Below, one piece after another: positions 38,701-47,549 of a stretch of 64,000 bases of DNA. How positions within the stretch are numbered: the first letter of the stretch is position 1; every line of letters begins with the position of its first letter. The position numbers and the translations under genes are program-made. This DNA is from Paramicrosporidium saccamoebae (Eukaryota; Rozellomycota): assembly GCA_002794465.1 (NCBI GenBank), contig MTSL01000191.1, forward strand, positions 52,149 through 116,148. The letters are read 5' to 3'. The notes beneath the pieces were generated by a model. It ran no database searches and had not been told where the DNA came from. It saw nothing but the letters and a program-made list of their open reading frames with translations.

Positions 38701-39336
38701 ATGCCCATGGCGACTTGTGTAAAGCACTCTGACTGCACCACCGGATTCTGTGACGAGGCTGTTTGTCAGTCCCCCACTATCAACAGACCCTGCAAGGCGA
38801 ATAAATGTCCAGCTGGGCTGATTTGCCATCCGCTCCTCCAGCGATGTAAATCCCCCGCCGCCCGTTACGACAATGAGCATTGTACAGTCTACACGGATTG
38901 TGACCCGCGAAAGCTATGCAAAGGAGGACGATGTGTGGCACGACCGGCTACGCATCAAGACTGCTCATCCACGTCCTTATGCATCTCTGGAAATAGTTGC
39001 ATAAATGGCAAATGTATGGAACATTGCGATTCCAACTCGCAGTGTTTCACACCGCAAGTCTGTCGGAAAACGAGCCTATCTGCCCATTACAAGATGTGTG
39101 TGGGCGGGTTCGCAAAACAACCTGAGGTGGTTGAGAAGCATTCATACGAAGATAGCATAGTCCCAATTGCCGGACTGCTGACATTGGCAGTCATTGTCAT
39201 TGCGGTGCTCGTCTTTATCTACAAAATACGAAAGATTAGGGCTAAACGAGAGAAGAAGAGGACGACGGAAATGGTTGGTGATGTGCCTCCATCGTACTTT
39301 GCCGCAACAGCCCCCACATCGAGCCAAAAACCCTAA
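38701..39336 (+). CDS. Cys-rich single-pass membrane protein, copy 5, PPSY tail (211 aa)
   Basis: ATG at 38701 (MPMATCVKHSDCTTGFC) or 38707. Same Cys spacing as copies 1, 2 and 4 in the first module, CPAGLICHPLLQRC, C....DC......C....C and CISGNSCINGKC...C.....C. The stalk is very short (KQPEVVEKHSYED). Transmembrane helix about 153-175 (IVPIAGLLTLAVIVIAVLVF) followed by IYKIRKIRAKREKKR. The tail is short: VPPSYFAATAPTSSQKP, with a PPxY. A TGATTGG box at 38659-38665 lies between it and the divergent cap methyltransferase. Confidence 0.85.
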   Translation: MPMATCVKHSDCTTGFCDEAVCQSPTINRPCKANKCPAGLICHPLLQRCKSPAARYDNEHCTVYTDCDPRKLCKGGRCVARPATHQDCSSTSLCISGNSCINGKCMEHCDSNSQCFTPQVCRKTSLSAHYKMCVGGFAKQPEVVEKHSYEDSIVPIAGLLTLAVIVIAVLVFIYKIRKIRAKREKKRTTEMVGDVPPSYFAATAPTSSQKP

Positions 39337-39823
39337 TTAACCCAGGTGGCCATAATAAATCACATGAATAGCCACAGATTTGTGATGTGGGGGGCTTTGA
39401 AGATGATCCTCTAGTTTGTAGAAGAAATGCTTGTGTGATAGTGCGGATCGATTAACTGAGTATTCGAAGATTAGTACTGTTGATGGGTGAACTGTCTTTT
39501 ATTAAAGTATATGGCTTCTATATAAGTCGCCATTCTTAATACACCGGGACTGGACTGTGATTCGGTATGTGGCATAGAGGGTTGATTAGTTGGGTATTTG
39601 TGTGCTAGAGTGGATGCTGTTTAACAAGTACATTATTTGCGAGGTTACAAATAGGCTGTTGAGTTGAAATTAAATAAATTCTCATCTCTTCCTGCCTGGC
39701 CAAATACATGATAGACATGATGTACATGACAGACATGGTAGACATGGTAGACATGGTATACATGACAGACATGATATTCCTCTCCTCCACTACACAACAG
39801 ATTTATCAGTGACAGTTTATTGA
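39337..39823. repeat. Intergenic with GACATGGTA minisatellite and dispersed element
   Basis: A 9-12-bp tract of GACATGGTA/ACATGACA units spans 39709-39776. Copies of the dispersed element occur at 39446-39469 (diverged) and 39577-39600 (GGGTTGATTAGTTGGGTATTTG). No gene is seen. Confidence 0.7.
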
Positions 39824-42187
39824 CTAGTGCATAAAGGGTGACCAGACTGGTGTAGCAAATCCTGGGGGCAAATCTTCCTTTTGCTGGCTAGTGGCCAATG
39901 GACTCCACAAAGCCACTGGATGCAACGTGGGGCCATTAAGAATCTTGTCGAACCAAGTGGGTGGGATGTCTGACGGTGCCTCACCCGTCAGTTCCACTCC
40001 AAGACCAGGTGGTTCAGAGCGAGTAGTGTTTAAATCAGTAATAACAGTAATTTTTGAATCAGCCTCTGTAGACCCTGACAATGCACCATCCAAAGCCTTC
40101 AGACCCGGTGGCAGTTCCTCAAGACCTGGAGGCAATTCTTCTTCGCTCATCTCAGACCCTTCATGTACACTTTCTTCAGCAAGTGTTGTCGCGTTTATAA
40201 TTTCTGCAGCCTTTGCGGCTACATCTGTACCCAAATCTGCACCTGCATCCGTATCAACACCTGTAACTGCATCTATCCCCGTGTCCATGTCTGTCTCTGC
40301 ATCCAGCTTTTCCTGCAGAGACTTTTTCTTGGCTGCTTTCTGCTTTTCCTTCTTTCGCTGCTTTACTTTCAACTTTTGTTCTGCCCTCTCCCTTTCCACT
40401 CTTTCTCGTTCTTCCTCTTCTTCTAGCAATCTTTGTTGTCTGGCCAACGCCTCAGCCTCCAGATAGCGCGGCACCAAATGGAATTGGAAGAGGAGAGAGG
40501 CGACGTTTTCGTAGAGAGAGGCACCATCGGCGAGACGGGCATCATCAGTGTGAAGGGCATATGCGGGGATGGCGGGACGTGGCATCGAGTACATTCGCGG
40601 ATCATAGAGAGCGGGGAAGGAGGTGGGAAGATGGGCTGGATCGATGGGCAATTCGCATTCGGCCTGAATCACCTCCTCATCCTCCATCATGTTAAAGTCT
40701 TCGTAGAAACTCTCCAAATCTTCCTCGTCCCACGAGTCACTCAGCTCCTCCTTGGGCTCTTCATCCGAGTCGTCATCCATCCCATCCGGCAGTGAGTCAA
40801 TCAGCGGCGTATTTGTCGGCTTTGTTTGGTATTTGGCGCAATTATCGCAGACCTCTTCATTGTGCATCTTTGCTCCTGGAGTACACTCATTTTCCCACTC
40901 GCCATCATCCTCAAACGCCTTTCCGAGTCGCTTCAGCACCATTGTCAAATAAGAGCCTTTTTCGTCCATGACATCATCAGCCAGTAAAGATAGTGACTTG
41001 AATAAATGCTTCTTGGCCTTACTCTTTAGTGGTCCATCTACTATTGGTGCTGCCACGGCAGTAATCTCATTTACAACGCGTTCCAAATCGTCATAATAAG
41101 CGCGATAGAGCAGCTCATACACATCACCAAGTCGCAGGGCGCGGGTGCGACAATACTTGCAGAGACACCACGTCTTTTTAGGATTAATCCATCCCTTTTG
41201 CAAAGCCGTCTGTTCGGCACGCAGAATGTCCACCTTTTCGACACTCTTCAGACCGGCCCAATAGTCAGAGAGCTGTTGGGGTGAGGGCACCTTGAGATCG
41301 TTCAGTTCCAACTTACGGTTGGCAAGGACCGGATTGTTTCGCAAGAAATTACGCGGTAAATTGCTGGTGGCGTTTCCGTCAAGAAAACGATGGGTAAGGG
41401 AGGTGGGTAAATGGTCAACCAGACTGATGGCATAGAGACCAATGGTACGTTTCATGTAGTTGGAACGGACTGAAACACTCAAAGGTCTCTCTCCGCTGTT
41501 GGTGGGTTTAAGGTGCTGCGCCGTCTGCAGCAAGGCCACCGAGAACAAGCCGGTTGTCCGTCGTTGTACGGCCTTGTGCTGTTCAAAGTCCAAAATGTTG
41601 CTCATTGCATCACGACGCAGAGCCGTAATCCAGGCTTCCGTTCCCTCGGGACCATGAAAAAGCAGGGGAGGCGCAAAGAAGCGTTCCGGTTCAAGTTCCA
41701 TTGCCATCTCCACAGTGCTCATTTTGATAGTGGAAAAGTACAATGCAGCCTCTAAAAAGTTGCGTGGGCGCAGGACGCCACTTGCAGGCGCTCCCTCTGG
41801 TTCTCCCGTCTTCTTCTTCTTGTTCTTCTTTTTCTTCTTCTTTGTCTTGGGGGTCGTCGTCTCCACGGGAAGGGCACCCAATACTCCTACACCATTTGGG
41901 GTCGTTACTGTTGTGAGTATCCCCTTTGTCGGCATCTGTCCGTCGAGGAGCTTGGCGAGGTCCGGGTTGTGCAGCATCAGCTTGGTCACCTCATTCAGCG
42001 TGGGTGCCGGAAGGTGTCCATTTTTGAGGAAGAAGCGCTGAGCCGAGGCCGCCGACGTACCTACAGATTCGGCCAGCACTTTGACAAAGGAGCCCATCAG
42101 TTCTTTGGAACACAACCCTTCCAGCATGTCGTTCAGGGTGCGCTTCTCCTGTCCAGACATTCCGTGCTGATACCCCTGTCCCTTCAT
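39824..42187 (-). CDS. NST1: NST1/FAM193-like protein (787 aa)
   Basis: Large, mostly disordered. A lysine run (KTKKKKKKNKKKK) at about 114-126 looks like a nuclear signal. The recognisable core is SDYWAGLKSVEKVDILRAEQ, the zinc-binding-like WCLCKYCRTRALRLGDVYEL and LYRAYYDDLE, followed by CTPGAKMHNEEVCDNCAKY; these are the hallmarks of fungal NST1 (salt-stress and processing-body linked) and animal FAM193. An acidic stretch, a Glu/Arg coiled coil (QRLLEEEEERERVERERAEQ) and repeated PPGLE/PPGLK/PPGLG motifs near the end follow. Molecular function is not settled in any species. Single exon. Boxes TGATTGG at 42239-42245 and CCAATCA at 42290-42296 lie upstream. Confidence 0.85.
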   Translation of the reverse strand: MKGQGYQHGMSGQEKRTLNDMLEGLCSKELMGSFVKVLAESVGTSAASAQRFFLKNGHLPAPTLNEVTKLMLHNPDLAKLLDGQMPTKGILTTVTTPNGVGVLGALPVETTTPKTKKKKKKNKKKKTGEPEGAPASGVLRPRNFLEAALYFSTIKMSTVEMAMELEPERFFAPPLLFHGPEGTEAWITALRRDAMSNILDFEQHKAVQRRTTGLFSVALLQTAQHLKPTNSGERPLSVSVRSNYMKRTIGLYAISLVDHLPTSLTHRFLDGNATSNLPRNFLRNNPVLANRKLELNDLKVPSPQQLSDYWAGLKSVEKVDILRAEQTALQKGWINPKKTWCLCKYCRTRALRLGDVYELLYRAYYDDLERVVNEITAVAAPIVDGPLKSKAKKHLFKSLSLLADDVMDEKGSYLTMVLKRLGKAFEDDGEWENECTPGAKMHNEEVCDNCAKYQTKPTNTPLIDSLPDGMDDDSDEEPKEELSDSWDEEDLESFYEDFNMMEDEEVIQAECELPIDPAHLPTSFPALYDPRMYSMPRPAIPAYALHTDDARLADGASLYENVASLLFQFHLVPRYLEAEALARQQRLLEEEEERERVERERAEQKLKVKQRKKEKQKAAKKKSLQEKLDAETDMDTGIDAVTGVDTDAGADLGTDVAAKAAEIINATTLAEESVHEGSEMSEEELPPGLEELPPGLKALDGALSGSTEADSKITVITDLNTTRSEPPGLGVELTGEAPSDIPPTWFDKILNGPTLHPVALWSPLATSQQKEDLPPGFATPVWSPFMH

Positions 42188-42494
42188 TTGGGTGATCTGA
42201 GAATGACATTTTCTCTCACAGTTTATTCACAAGCCGGATGATTGGTGTGCTCAATGGACTTTAAATTTTCATCTCGCCCAACCAAAGATCCAATCAAGGC
42301 AGTGAAAAATCACACGACGCTCCACCAATTGGGTCTACAATAGAGGCAGCGCCAGCCTCCCTCATTGGACCGGGATAGATGTCAACTCTATCATCACTGG
42401 TTCCTTCCTGGGAATCCATGCCGCCAGACACCAATAAGTCATTACCCGTGGACTGCATATAAACAGTCATTGACCGGATACCACACTGCTCAAT
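42188..42494. promoter_or_regulatory. Divergent promoter with CCAAT boxes
   Basis: CCAAT-type motifs at 42239-42245 (TGATTGG) and 42290-42296 (CCAATCA), plus CCAATT at about 42325. Serves NST1 and the secreted gene at 42495. No gene seen. Confidence 0.4.
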
Positions 42495-44384
42495 ATGAAG
42501 ATTGACATTACGTTGTTGCTTGCTTTCATTGCCATCGGGGCGGTTGCAGCCGATCCGGATTGTACACAACCTGACAACATTGTGGCGGCAAAACTTGCTG
42601 GTACAGATGCCGAGTTTGCCGAATACAGGAGTTGTTCAATGACAGGAACTCTGATATGGGATTTTGCCACTAGAATCCACAAATTGCCGTCTGGAGATCC
42701 TAAATTTGACCGACTTGGGAAGCTTCTAGCCCAAGGAAATTGTAGTCTGAGACCAGATCTCGCAATGGTCAAGATTGGCGACATTGCGAAGCAATATTGG
42801 GAGGTGTGCTTCACAAAAGCCATAGGAGACAAACTTCGCGGCGATAGTGCTGACGGTTCCCTTACCTGGATCAATTTACACCGGAGAGCACTTGCTGAAT
42901 TTATGAGAGACCTTGGCCGCCCACAGTCCGTGTTCGATCCTCAGATTAACACAATTGAGACCTTGACTCCCCACCTGCTCCAATACCAAGCCGCTCGTGG
43001 AAGCAAGACTCCTGTTTGGAAGCCAAGGGCTTCTTCCTTTCTCGCGATGGCAATTGACCATAAGACTCCCCAAATGCATCGCGCTCTACTCGCCTTGTCC
43101 GACGCAGGCGTGAAACAGATCGAAACGGCCCTTGATGTCATCGAGGATGTGCAGCACAAGTCGGGGGTAGGTCACGCACTGATAGCCATGATTGTCATGT
43201 CAACCAACAACATTACTGATGAGTTTGCCGTGTCCCGCATCAACGCCATCTTGCACAAGATTAGGGCTAATTCAGGGCAGAGTAACGACTTGAAAGAGGT
43301 TAAACGCATGATCAAGCACTTTAGCAACCAGGCACCCCCATTTGCTCTGCGCATGTTAGAGCTGATAGGTAACCCGAAGCTTTCGATTTCAGGAGATCTC
43401 AGCAGAGTGTCTACTCAATCTATGCCTGGTGCTCCACATTATTCAAGCAATAATTCAATTCAGTCGTCACTGGTTAGTGCCGCCCTCAAATTTCACACCG
43501 ATCCACTGGCGAGTGATCTTGGGGCAGCTATAGGAGGTTTTGAATATTTGGAGTCAGAGTTGAATGGAACAATTGGGACTGCCGTCCAAGATCTTGATAC
43601 TTATAAACCAGAAGGCGAGAATGAAAAGGAGAAAGGCCCTGAGGAGATCGGAGAGGAGATTAAGGAGTTACTCGAAACAATTACAAACATGCTACCGGCT
43701 GAAACAATGGCTTTATTTGGAAAAATTTTCGACGTATCTATTAAACTCTTTGAAGCACAAGACAAACCAGATCAGCAGAAAATGGCAAATCTTAAGGGAG
43801 AACGATCGGCTGCGGTTAAGGAAGCAATCCCGAGCTTTATTGACTTTGCTAAAGATGCGCCTTTGGAGGAGTATTTTTCCATTGCAGGAAAACTTTATGA
43901 GCTTAATAGTAGTCTTTTAGAAGCTACGGGACATAAAAAGGAAGTCGAATACGATGCCAAGATCAGTGAATTTATATCTGATTGCAATTCCGAATGTAGG
44001 GGTGAGTTAATAGAGCCTCACACAAAACAAGTTTCCTATTTTGTGGAGAAGGCTGGGGAAGTTTACAAGCAAGTTTACAAGCAGGCGAAGGATTTGTTAG
44101 GACGTATGAAGAGTATCGCTGAACAACCGGAGAGCGATCACAGGAATGGGCAGGCTGTCAAGACCCTCACCCCAGGGATCCTTGCGCTTATAGATTATTT
44201 GGGTTCGCAGGGAGTGGAATTCGAGAAAAAGAGCACCCTAAATGTTAAAAACTGTGTTTTGGCGAAGATCGAACTGAAAAAGGCCGAGATAGCCAGAAGT
44301 AAGAATGGCCAGGGAAACGAGGAGGTCGAGGCCAAAAGGGTTGAAGTTCTGGAGAACTGCGCACCTTCTGAAGGTGCATATTAA
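42495..44384 (+). CDS. Large secreted protein, unknown family (629 aa)
   Basis: Clear signal peptide MKIDITLLLAFIAIGAVAAD. The first 100 mature residues have four cysteines spaced C-x23-C-x35-C-x21-C, a spacing nearly shared with the neighbouring secreted gene (C-x20-C-x35-C-x23-C), suggesting a common N-terminal domain. The remaining ~500 residues are predicted mostly helical and charged, with a Glu/Lys-rich segment (about 375-400) and few cysteines until the C-terminal CNSEC and two more. No transmembrane helix and no known motif. It is a candidate effector or structural secreted protein; function unknown. Confidence 0.8.
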   Translation: MKIDITLLLAFIAIGAVAADPDCTQPDNIVAAKLAGTDAEFAEYRSCSMTGTLIWDFATRIHKLPSGDPKFDRLGKLLAQGNCSLRPDLAMVKIGDIAKQYWEVCFTKAIGDKLRGDSADGSLTWINLHRRALAEFMRDLGRPQSVFDPQINTIETLTPHLLQYQAARGSKTPVWKPRASSFLAMAIDHKTPQMHRALLALSDAGVKQIETALDVIEDVQHKSGVGHALIAMIVMSTNNITDEFAVSRINAILHKIRANSGQSNDLKEVKRMIKHFSNQAPPFALRMLELIGNPKLSISGDLSRVSTQSMPGAPHYSSNNSIQSSLVSAALKFHTDPLASDLGAAIGGFEYLESELNGTIGTAVQDLDTYKPEGENEKEKGPEEIGEEIKELLETITNMLPAETMALFGKIFDVSIKLFEAQDKPDQQKMANLKGERSAAVKEAIPSFIDFAKDAPLEEYFSIAGKLYELNSSLLEATGHKKEVEYDAKISEFISDCNSECRGELIEPHTKQVSYFVEKAGEVYKQVYKQAKDLLGRMKSIAEQPESDHRNGQAVKTLTPGILALIDYLGSQGVEFEKKSTLNVKNCVLAKIELKKAEIARSKNGQGNEEVEAKRVEVLENCAPSEGAY

Positions 44385-44776
44385 GGAGACGTCGAAAACG
44401 AGATTTCTGAAATGAGCTTGGGAACGGCAATCAAGATCACAATGTTCATAGCTAGAAATGTTCGCCTTTGTACTATGGCCAGTATGTTGTTTCGTCATTC
44501 AAAGCTCAATCCGGATGAAATGATCCTTTAGCTCACTCAAAACTTTAAGACGAGACGCTCCTTACTAGTATCCATATTTACCAAATAGCCACAATTGCTT
44601 AAATAGACGATTTACGAACAGGATGTAAATAAATAACATCATGAGATTAGTTGTGTTGTGGCTTTTATTGGGACTTTGATCATGCCCGATTGGCGATTAG
44701 CAAGGGACTTTGGCCAATCAGCACATAAATGGCATGCAGTGTGAATAAAGAGGACCATTCCCTTGTACAGATTCCA
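44385..44776. promoter_or_regulatory. Intergenic region with CCAAT boxes
   Basis: CGATTGG at about 44688-44694 and CCAATCA at 44714-44720, with TATA-like GTGAATAAAG at 44740-44749, upstream of the next start. No gene seen in the ~390 bp. Confidence 0.4.
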
Positions 44777-46258
44777 ATGAAAGGAGCCAGTCTCGCAGTA
44801 GCACTTGTTGCAACTGTGATGGGCAGCCGTTGTGACCCAAAGGGACCCACCCTCACCCAAGGAACAATCCAAGAGCTTCGTGAAATGTCAGATTGTACCT
44901 TTGTAACTGACCAGATCAGCAAATTGGGCGAACGATTGAAGAACAGTAATGCCGACAATATCATGTCGCGTTGGAGCGTGTTCCTGGAAAAGTGGCAAAA
45001 CTGCAACGAGCTTGATTTGCACGATGTCTCCGACTGGGGAAATAATCGACTTGATTTGGCGTGGATTGGATCATGTTATCGTTCAGAGGACTACGACGAC
45101 TTGGTAAAAGCTTCTGAGGGATCCACGGTTAGTGACATATACTCATTGGTGGTGAATATTCAAAAGGCAATGAGCAACAACGACCCAACAGAGGTGAGAC
45201 TTGCCTCTGGAAAGCACGAATACCTGGCCAGCATTATACCGACGCTAATTCTTCAGCAGGTCGAGAAGGGATTCATTTATCCCCAATGGAGCGACACGAC
45301 GATTCAGATGGTGTGCAACGACGCATTGGCCCGCGGGAGGTTCTACACGGTCATTAGCCACTCCATCATGAACTCGCAAAACAATGCAAAGGTGCTCTTT
45401 GCGGTGGCGCCTTACATCCTGAAGGATCCCGAGCTATGGAAGATGGCGCTAGAGATTGCCGTCATGGCCTTTGAAGAGAATGACTCGGATGTCTTTGAGG
45501 TATTATGTGCTCTGGGAGAGGATCGGGTGCTGGGGGCCCTAAATGGGGGTGGATTGTCAAATGACGTGGCATCGCGTCTATCTAAAATCAAAGAGGCGGC
45601 AGAAAATAGACCCCTATCGGACGCGGCGGGTAACAATATTGGGTTGGTAGATGATTTGCCCAAAGCTGAGGTAGAATCGCCCCCGCTGCCAAAACTATTC
45701 AACAGGGAAACGGTTGATCACACAAAAACCAAGGAGAACAAAAAGACGAACCGTAACGTGGATAACGCGGATAATGTGAATAATGTGAATAACGTGGTAG
45801 CTACCAACGCTACGAGGAATACACAAGGATCGCCATTACCTCCTCCCCCTCCTCCGCCACCACCGCCTCCGTCGTCGCTGCGTCCACCGGTTGATGGAAC
45901 AAAACCCCCTCAAGCACCAGGTAGAGCATTACTTCTCGGTGACATAGCTAAACTTCGCAAATCCACACAGGATGAAGCTGCAGATCTTGAAATGAGTCGG
46001 AAACCACATAATGATACAAGAACGGTCAAAAAGTTGAACAAAGCGACAGATAGCGAAGCTTTAAAAGATTCACTACAACAGAAAGATCATGCCGACGTCC
46101 TCGGAATGGCGTTTATCGGCATGCGGAAAGCTATTGCCGGCAAAGATAATATTGGTGACTTGGGTGATGACTTGAGTGATGACTCCTGGTCTGAGTTGGA
46201 CGAGTCTAGCGACGAATATTCGACTGACGAAACCTCTACTGATTCCGAGTCATCTTAA
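44777..46258 (+). CDS. Secreted protein with polyproline, WH2 and acidic (VCA-like) C-terminus (493 aa)
   Basis: Start at 44777 gives a signal peptide, MKGASLAVALVATVMGSRC. The N-terminal ~250 residues are helical with four early cysteines spaced like those of the upstream secreted gene. After a polar linker comes a run of eleven prolines (about 354-365; profilin or SH3 ligand type), then GRALLLGDIAKLRKSTQ at about 381-397, matching the WH2 pattern (hydrophobic helix, LL.DI, then LRK as LKK). The end has an amphipathic GMAFIGMRKAIAG helix and an acidic tail with one Trp (DDLSDDSWSELDE), the order of the central and acidic parts of WASP-family VCA domains. Such segments bind G-actin and Arp2/3. 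An in-frame upstream start exists only as a non-ATG codon. Confidence 0.8.
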   Translation: MKGASLAVALVATVMGSRCDPKGPTLTQGTIQELREMSDCTFVTDQISKLGERLKNSNADNIMSRWSVFLEKWQNCNELDLHDVSDWGNNRLDLAWIGSCYRSEDYDDLVKASEGSTVSDIYSLVVNIQKAMSNNDPTEVRLASGKHEYLASIIPTLILQQVEKGFIYPQWSDTTIQMVCNDALARGRFYTVISHSIMNSQNNAKVLFAVAPYILKDPELWKMALEIAVMAFEENDSDVFEVLCALGEDRVLGALNGGGLSNDVASRLSKIKEAAENRPLSDAAGNNIGLVDDLPKAEVESPPLPKLFNRETVDHTKTKENKKTNRNVDNADNVNNVNNVVATNATRNTQGSPLPPPPPPPPPPPSSLRPPVDGTKPPQAPGRALLLGDIAKLRKSTQDEAADLEMSRKPHNDTRTVKKLNKATDSEALKDSLQQKDHADVLGMAFIGMRKAIAGKDNIGDLGDDLSDDSWSELDESSDEYSTDETSTDSESS

Positions 46259-46372
46259 TGACATTTAGACAATAAAAGTTCATGCTATTGTATTATCGCG
46301 TAGTGGGGATAAATAGTATGGGCTGTCAGGCGGGAAAGGGGGAGGGAGAGGGGTTTGTTCACTGCTAATCTT

Positions 46373-46430
46373 AGAATAGTATGGATACATATCTCACTAT
46401 CCTCAAATACCCAGCAACTAATCAATCCTT
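46373..46430 (-). repeat. Copy of the dispersed intergenic element
   Basis: CTCAAATACCCAGCAACTAA followed by TCAATCC (46402-46428) is the complement of GATTGATTAGTTG..GGGTATTTG; preceding ATATCTCACTATC is shared with the copy at 60725-60779. Confidence 0.55.
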
Positions 46431-46463
46431 GGCGGAATTTGGTTGGACACCCTGGGGGCCGGG

Positions 46464-47345
46464 ATGGCGGACGAGTACGAGTCTCTTCCCGAAAATGTCC
46501 CCGCGTCTATCCACATGGTGGCTGGAGCGCTTGCTGGAATCACCGAACACACTGTCACCTATCCCATAGATAGCATCAAAACTCGCATGCAAATCCTCCG
46601 TCCTCACCCTACTGCCATCTACCGTTCCACCCTCCATGCCCTCTCTGAAATATCCTCTCGCGAGGGTCTTCCCCGCTTATGGCGTGGCGTAGGAAGCGTC
46701 GTTTTGGGCGCAGGACCAGCACATGCACTGTATTTTGCGACATATGAACGCGTGAAGGAAAAGCTTGTGGTGGGTGAGGCGGCAAAGGATCTGACGGCGG
46801 TGGGAGTGGCGGGAGCTTGTGCCACAGCAGCTTCTGATGCATTTATGACACCTTTTGACGTGGTGAAGCAGAGAATGCAAGTGCACGGCTCAACGGGCAG
46901 CGTATGGACGTGTGCCCGCAACATTATGCGTCAAGAGGGCCCTTCGGGATTCTTTGTGTCGTATCCAACAACGCTTATTCTTAATGTTCCATTTCACATG
47001 ATTCAGTTTCCCGTGTATGAGGCATGTCGGGCCCTGCTAAACACAGAAGACCAATATTCTCCTGCAGCGCATATTATTGCCGGTGGAATAGCCGGCGGCA
47101 CTGCTGCATTTTGTACAACTCCCATAGACGTCATTAAAACCACTCTGCAGACCCGGAATTTGGCTGGTGAGCGGCTGAGCGGGACAAGAGCGGCCATTGC
47201 GTACATTTTGAAGGAACGAGGTCCGACTGCGTTTTTGATGGGAGCAGTGCCGCGGACTTTGACCTTTGTCCCAGGGACGGCAGTCTGTTGGGCTGTCTAT
47301 GAGTATTTCAAGTGGCATCTCCAGCCTAGTAATAAAAGCCAGTAG
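46464..47345 (+). CDS. MRS4: Mitoferrin-type mitochondrial carrier (293 aa)
   Basis: Imports iron into the mitochondrial matrix for Fe-S and haem synthesis. Three repeats of about 100 residues, each with the carrier signature: YPIDSIKTRMQ, TPFDVVKQRMQ and TPIDVIKTTLQ, each followed by the ..GP/RLW/F..G half-signature. Mitoferrin-like contacts: MVAGALAGITEHTVTYPID, LGAGPAHALYFATYE and NVPFHMIQFPVYE, the last matching the MNxPF(T)xxxxxxYE pattern of Mrs3/4 and mitoferrins. ATG at 46464 (MADEYESLPEN). Pairs functionally with ATM1 found 10 kb away. Confidence 0.92.
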   Translation: MADEYESLPENVPASIHMVAGALAGITEHTVTYPIDSIKTRMQILRPHPTAIYRSTLHALSEISSREGLPRLWRGVGSVVLGAGPAHALYFATYERVKEKLVVGEAAKDLTAVGVAGACATAASDAFMTPFDVVKQRMQVHGSTGSVWTCARNIMRQEGPSGFFVSYPTTLILNVPFHMIQFPVYEACRALLNTEDQYSPAAHIIAGGIAGGTAAFCTTPIDVIKTTLQTRNLAGERLSGTRAAIAYILKERGPTAFLMGAVPRTLTFVPGTAVCWAVYEYFKWHLQPSNKSQ

Positions 47346-47515
47346 AGTAATCGAGTCGCTTTGGGCTGTCTTGAACTGTCTCGAGTCATCTCGAATCGTT
47401 TTAAATCGACCTAATTCATCTAGAGTCGCCTCAGTTCGTCTTCCGAGTCGCCTTAATTCGTCTTCCGAGTCGCCTCAGTTCGTCTTCCGAGTCGGTCTGT
47501 CCAGACCTTTATTAT
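47342..47515. repeat. ~22-bp tandem repeat (TCGTCTTCCGAGTCGCCT)
   Basis: Six to eight degenerate copies of CAGTTCGTCTTCCGAGTCGC and related CGAGTCATCTCGAAT units between the mitoferrin and VPS35 genes; the last three copies are almost identical. Confidence 0.8.
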
Positions 47516-47549
47516 GGAAAACAACAATGGCTGGGGTCAGACATAATTA

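Noticed and set aside
40163-40426. Cys/Phe-rich plus-strand frame (MYTFFSKCC...)
   Set aside because: Antisense to the Glu/Lys-rich coiled coil of the NST1-like gene; an artefact of that composition.
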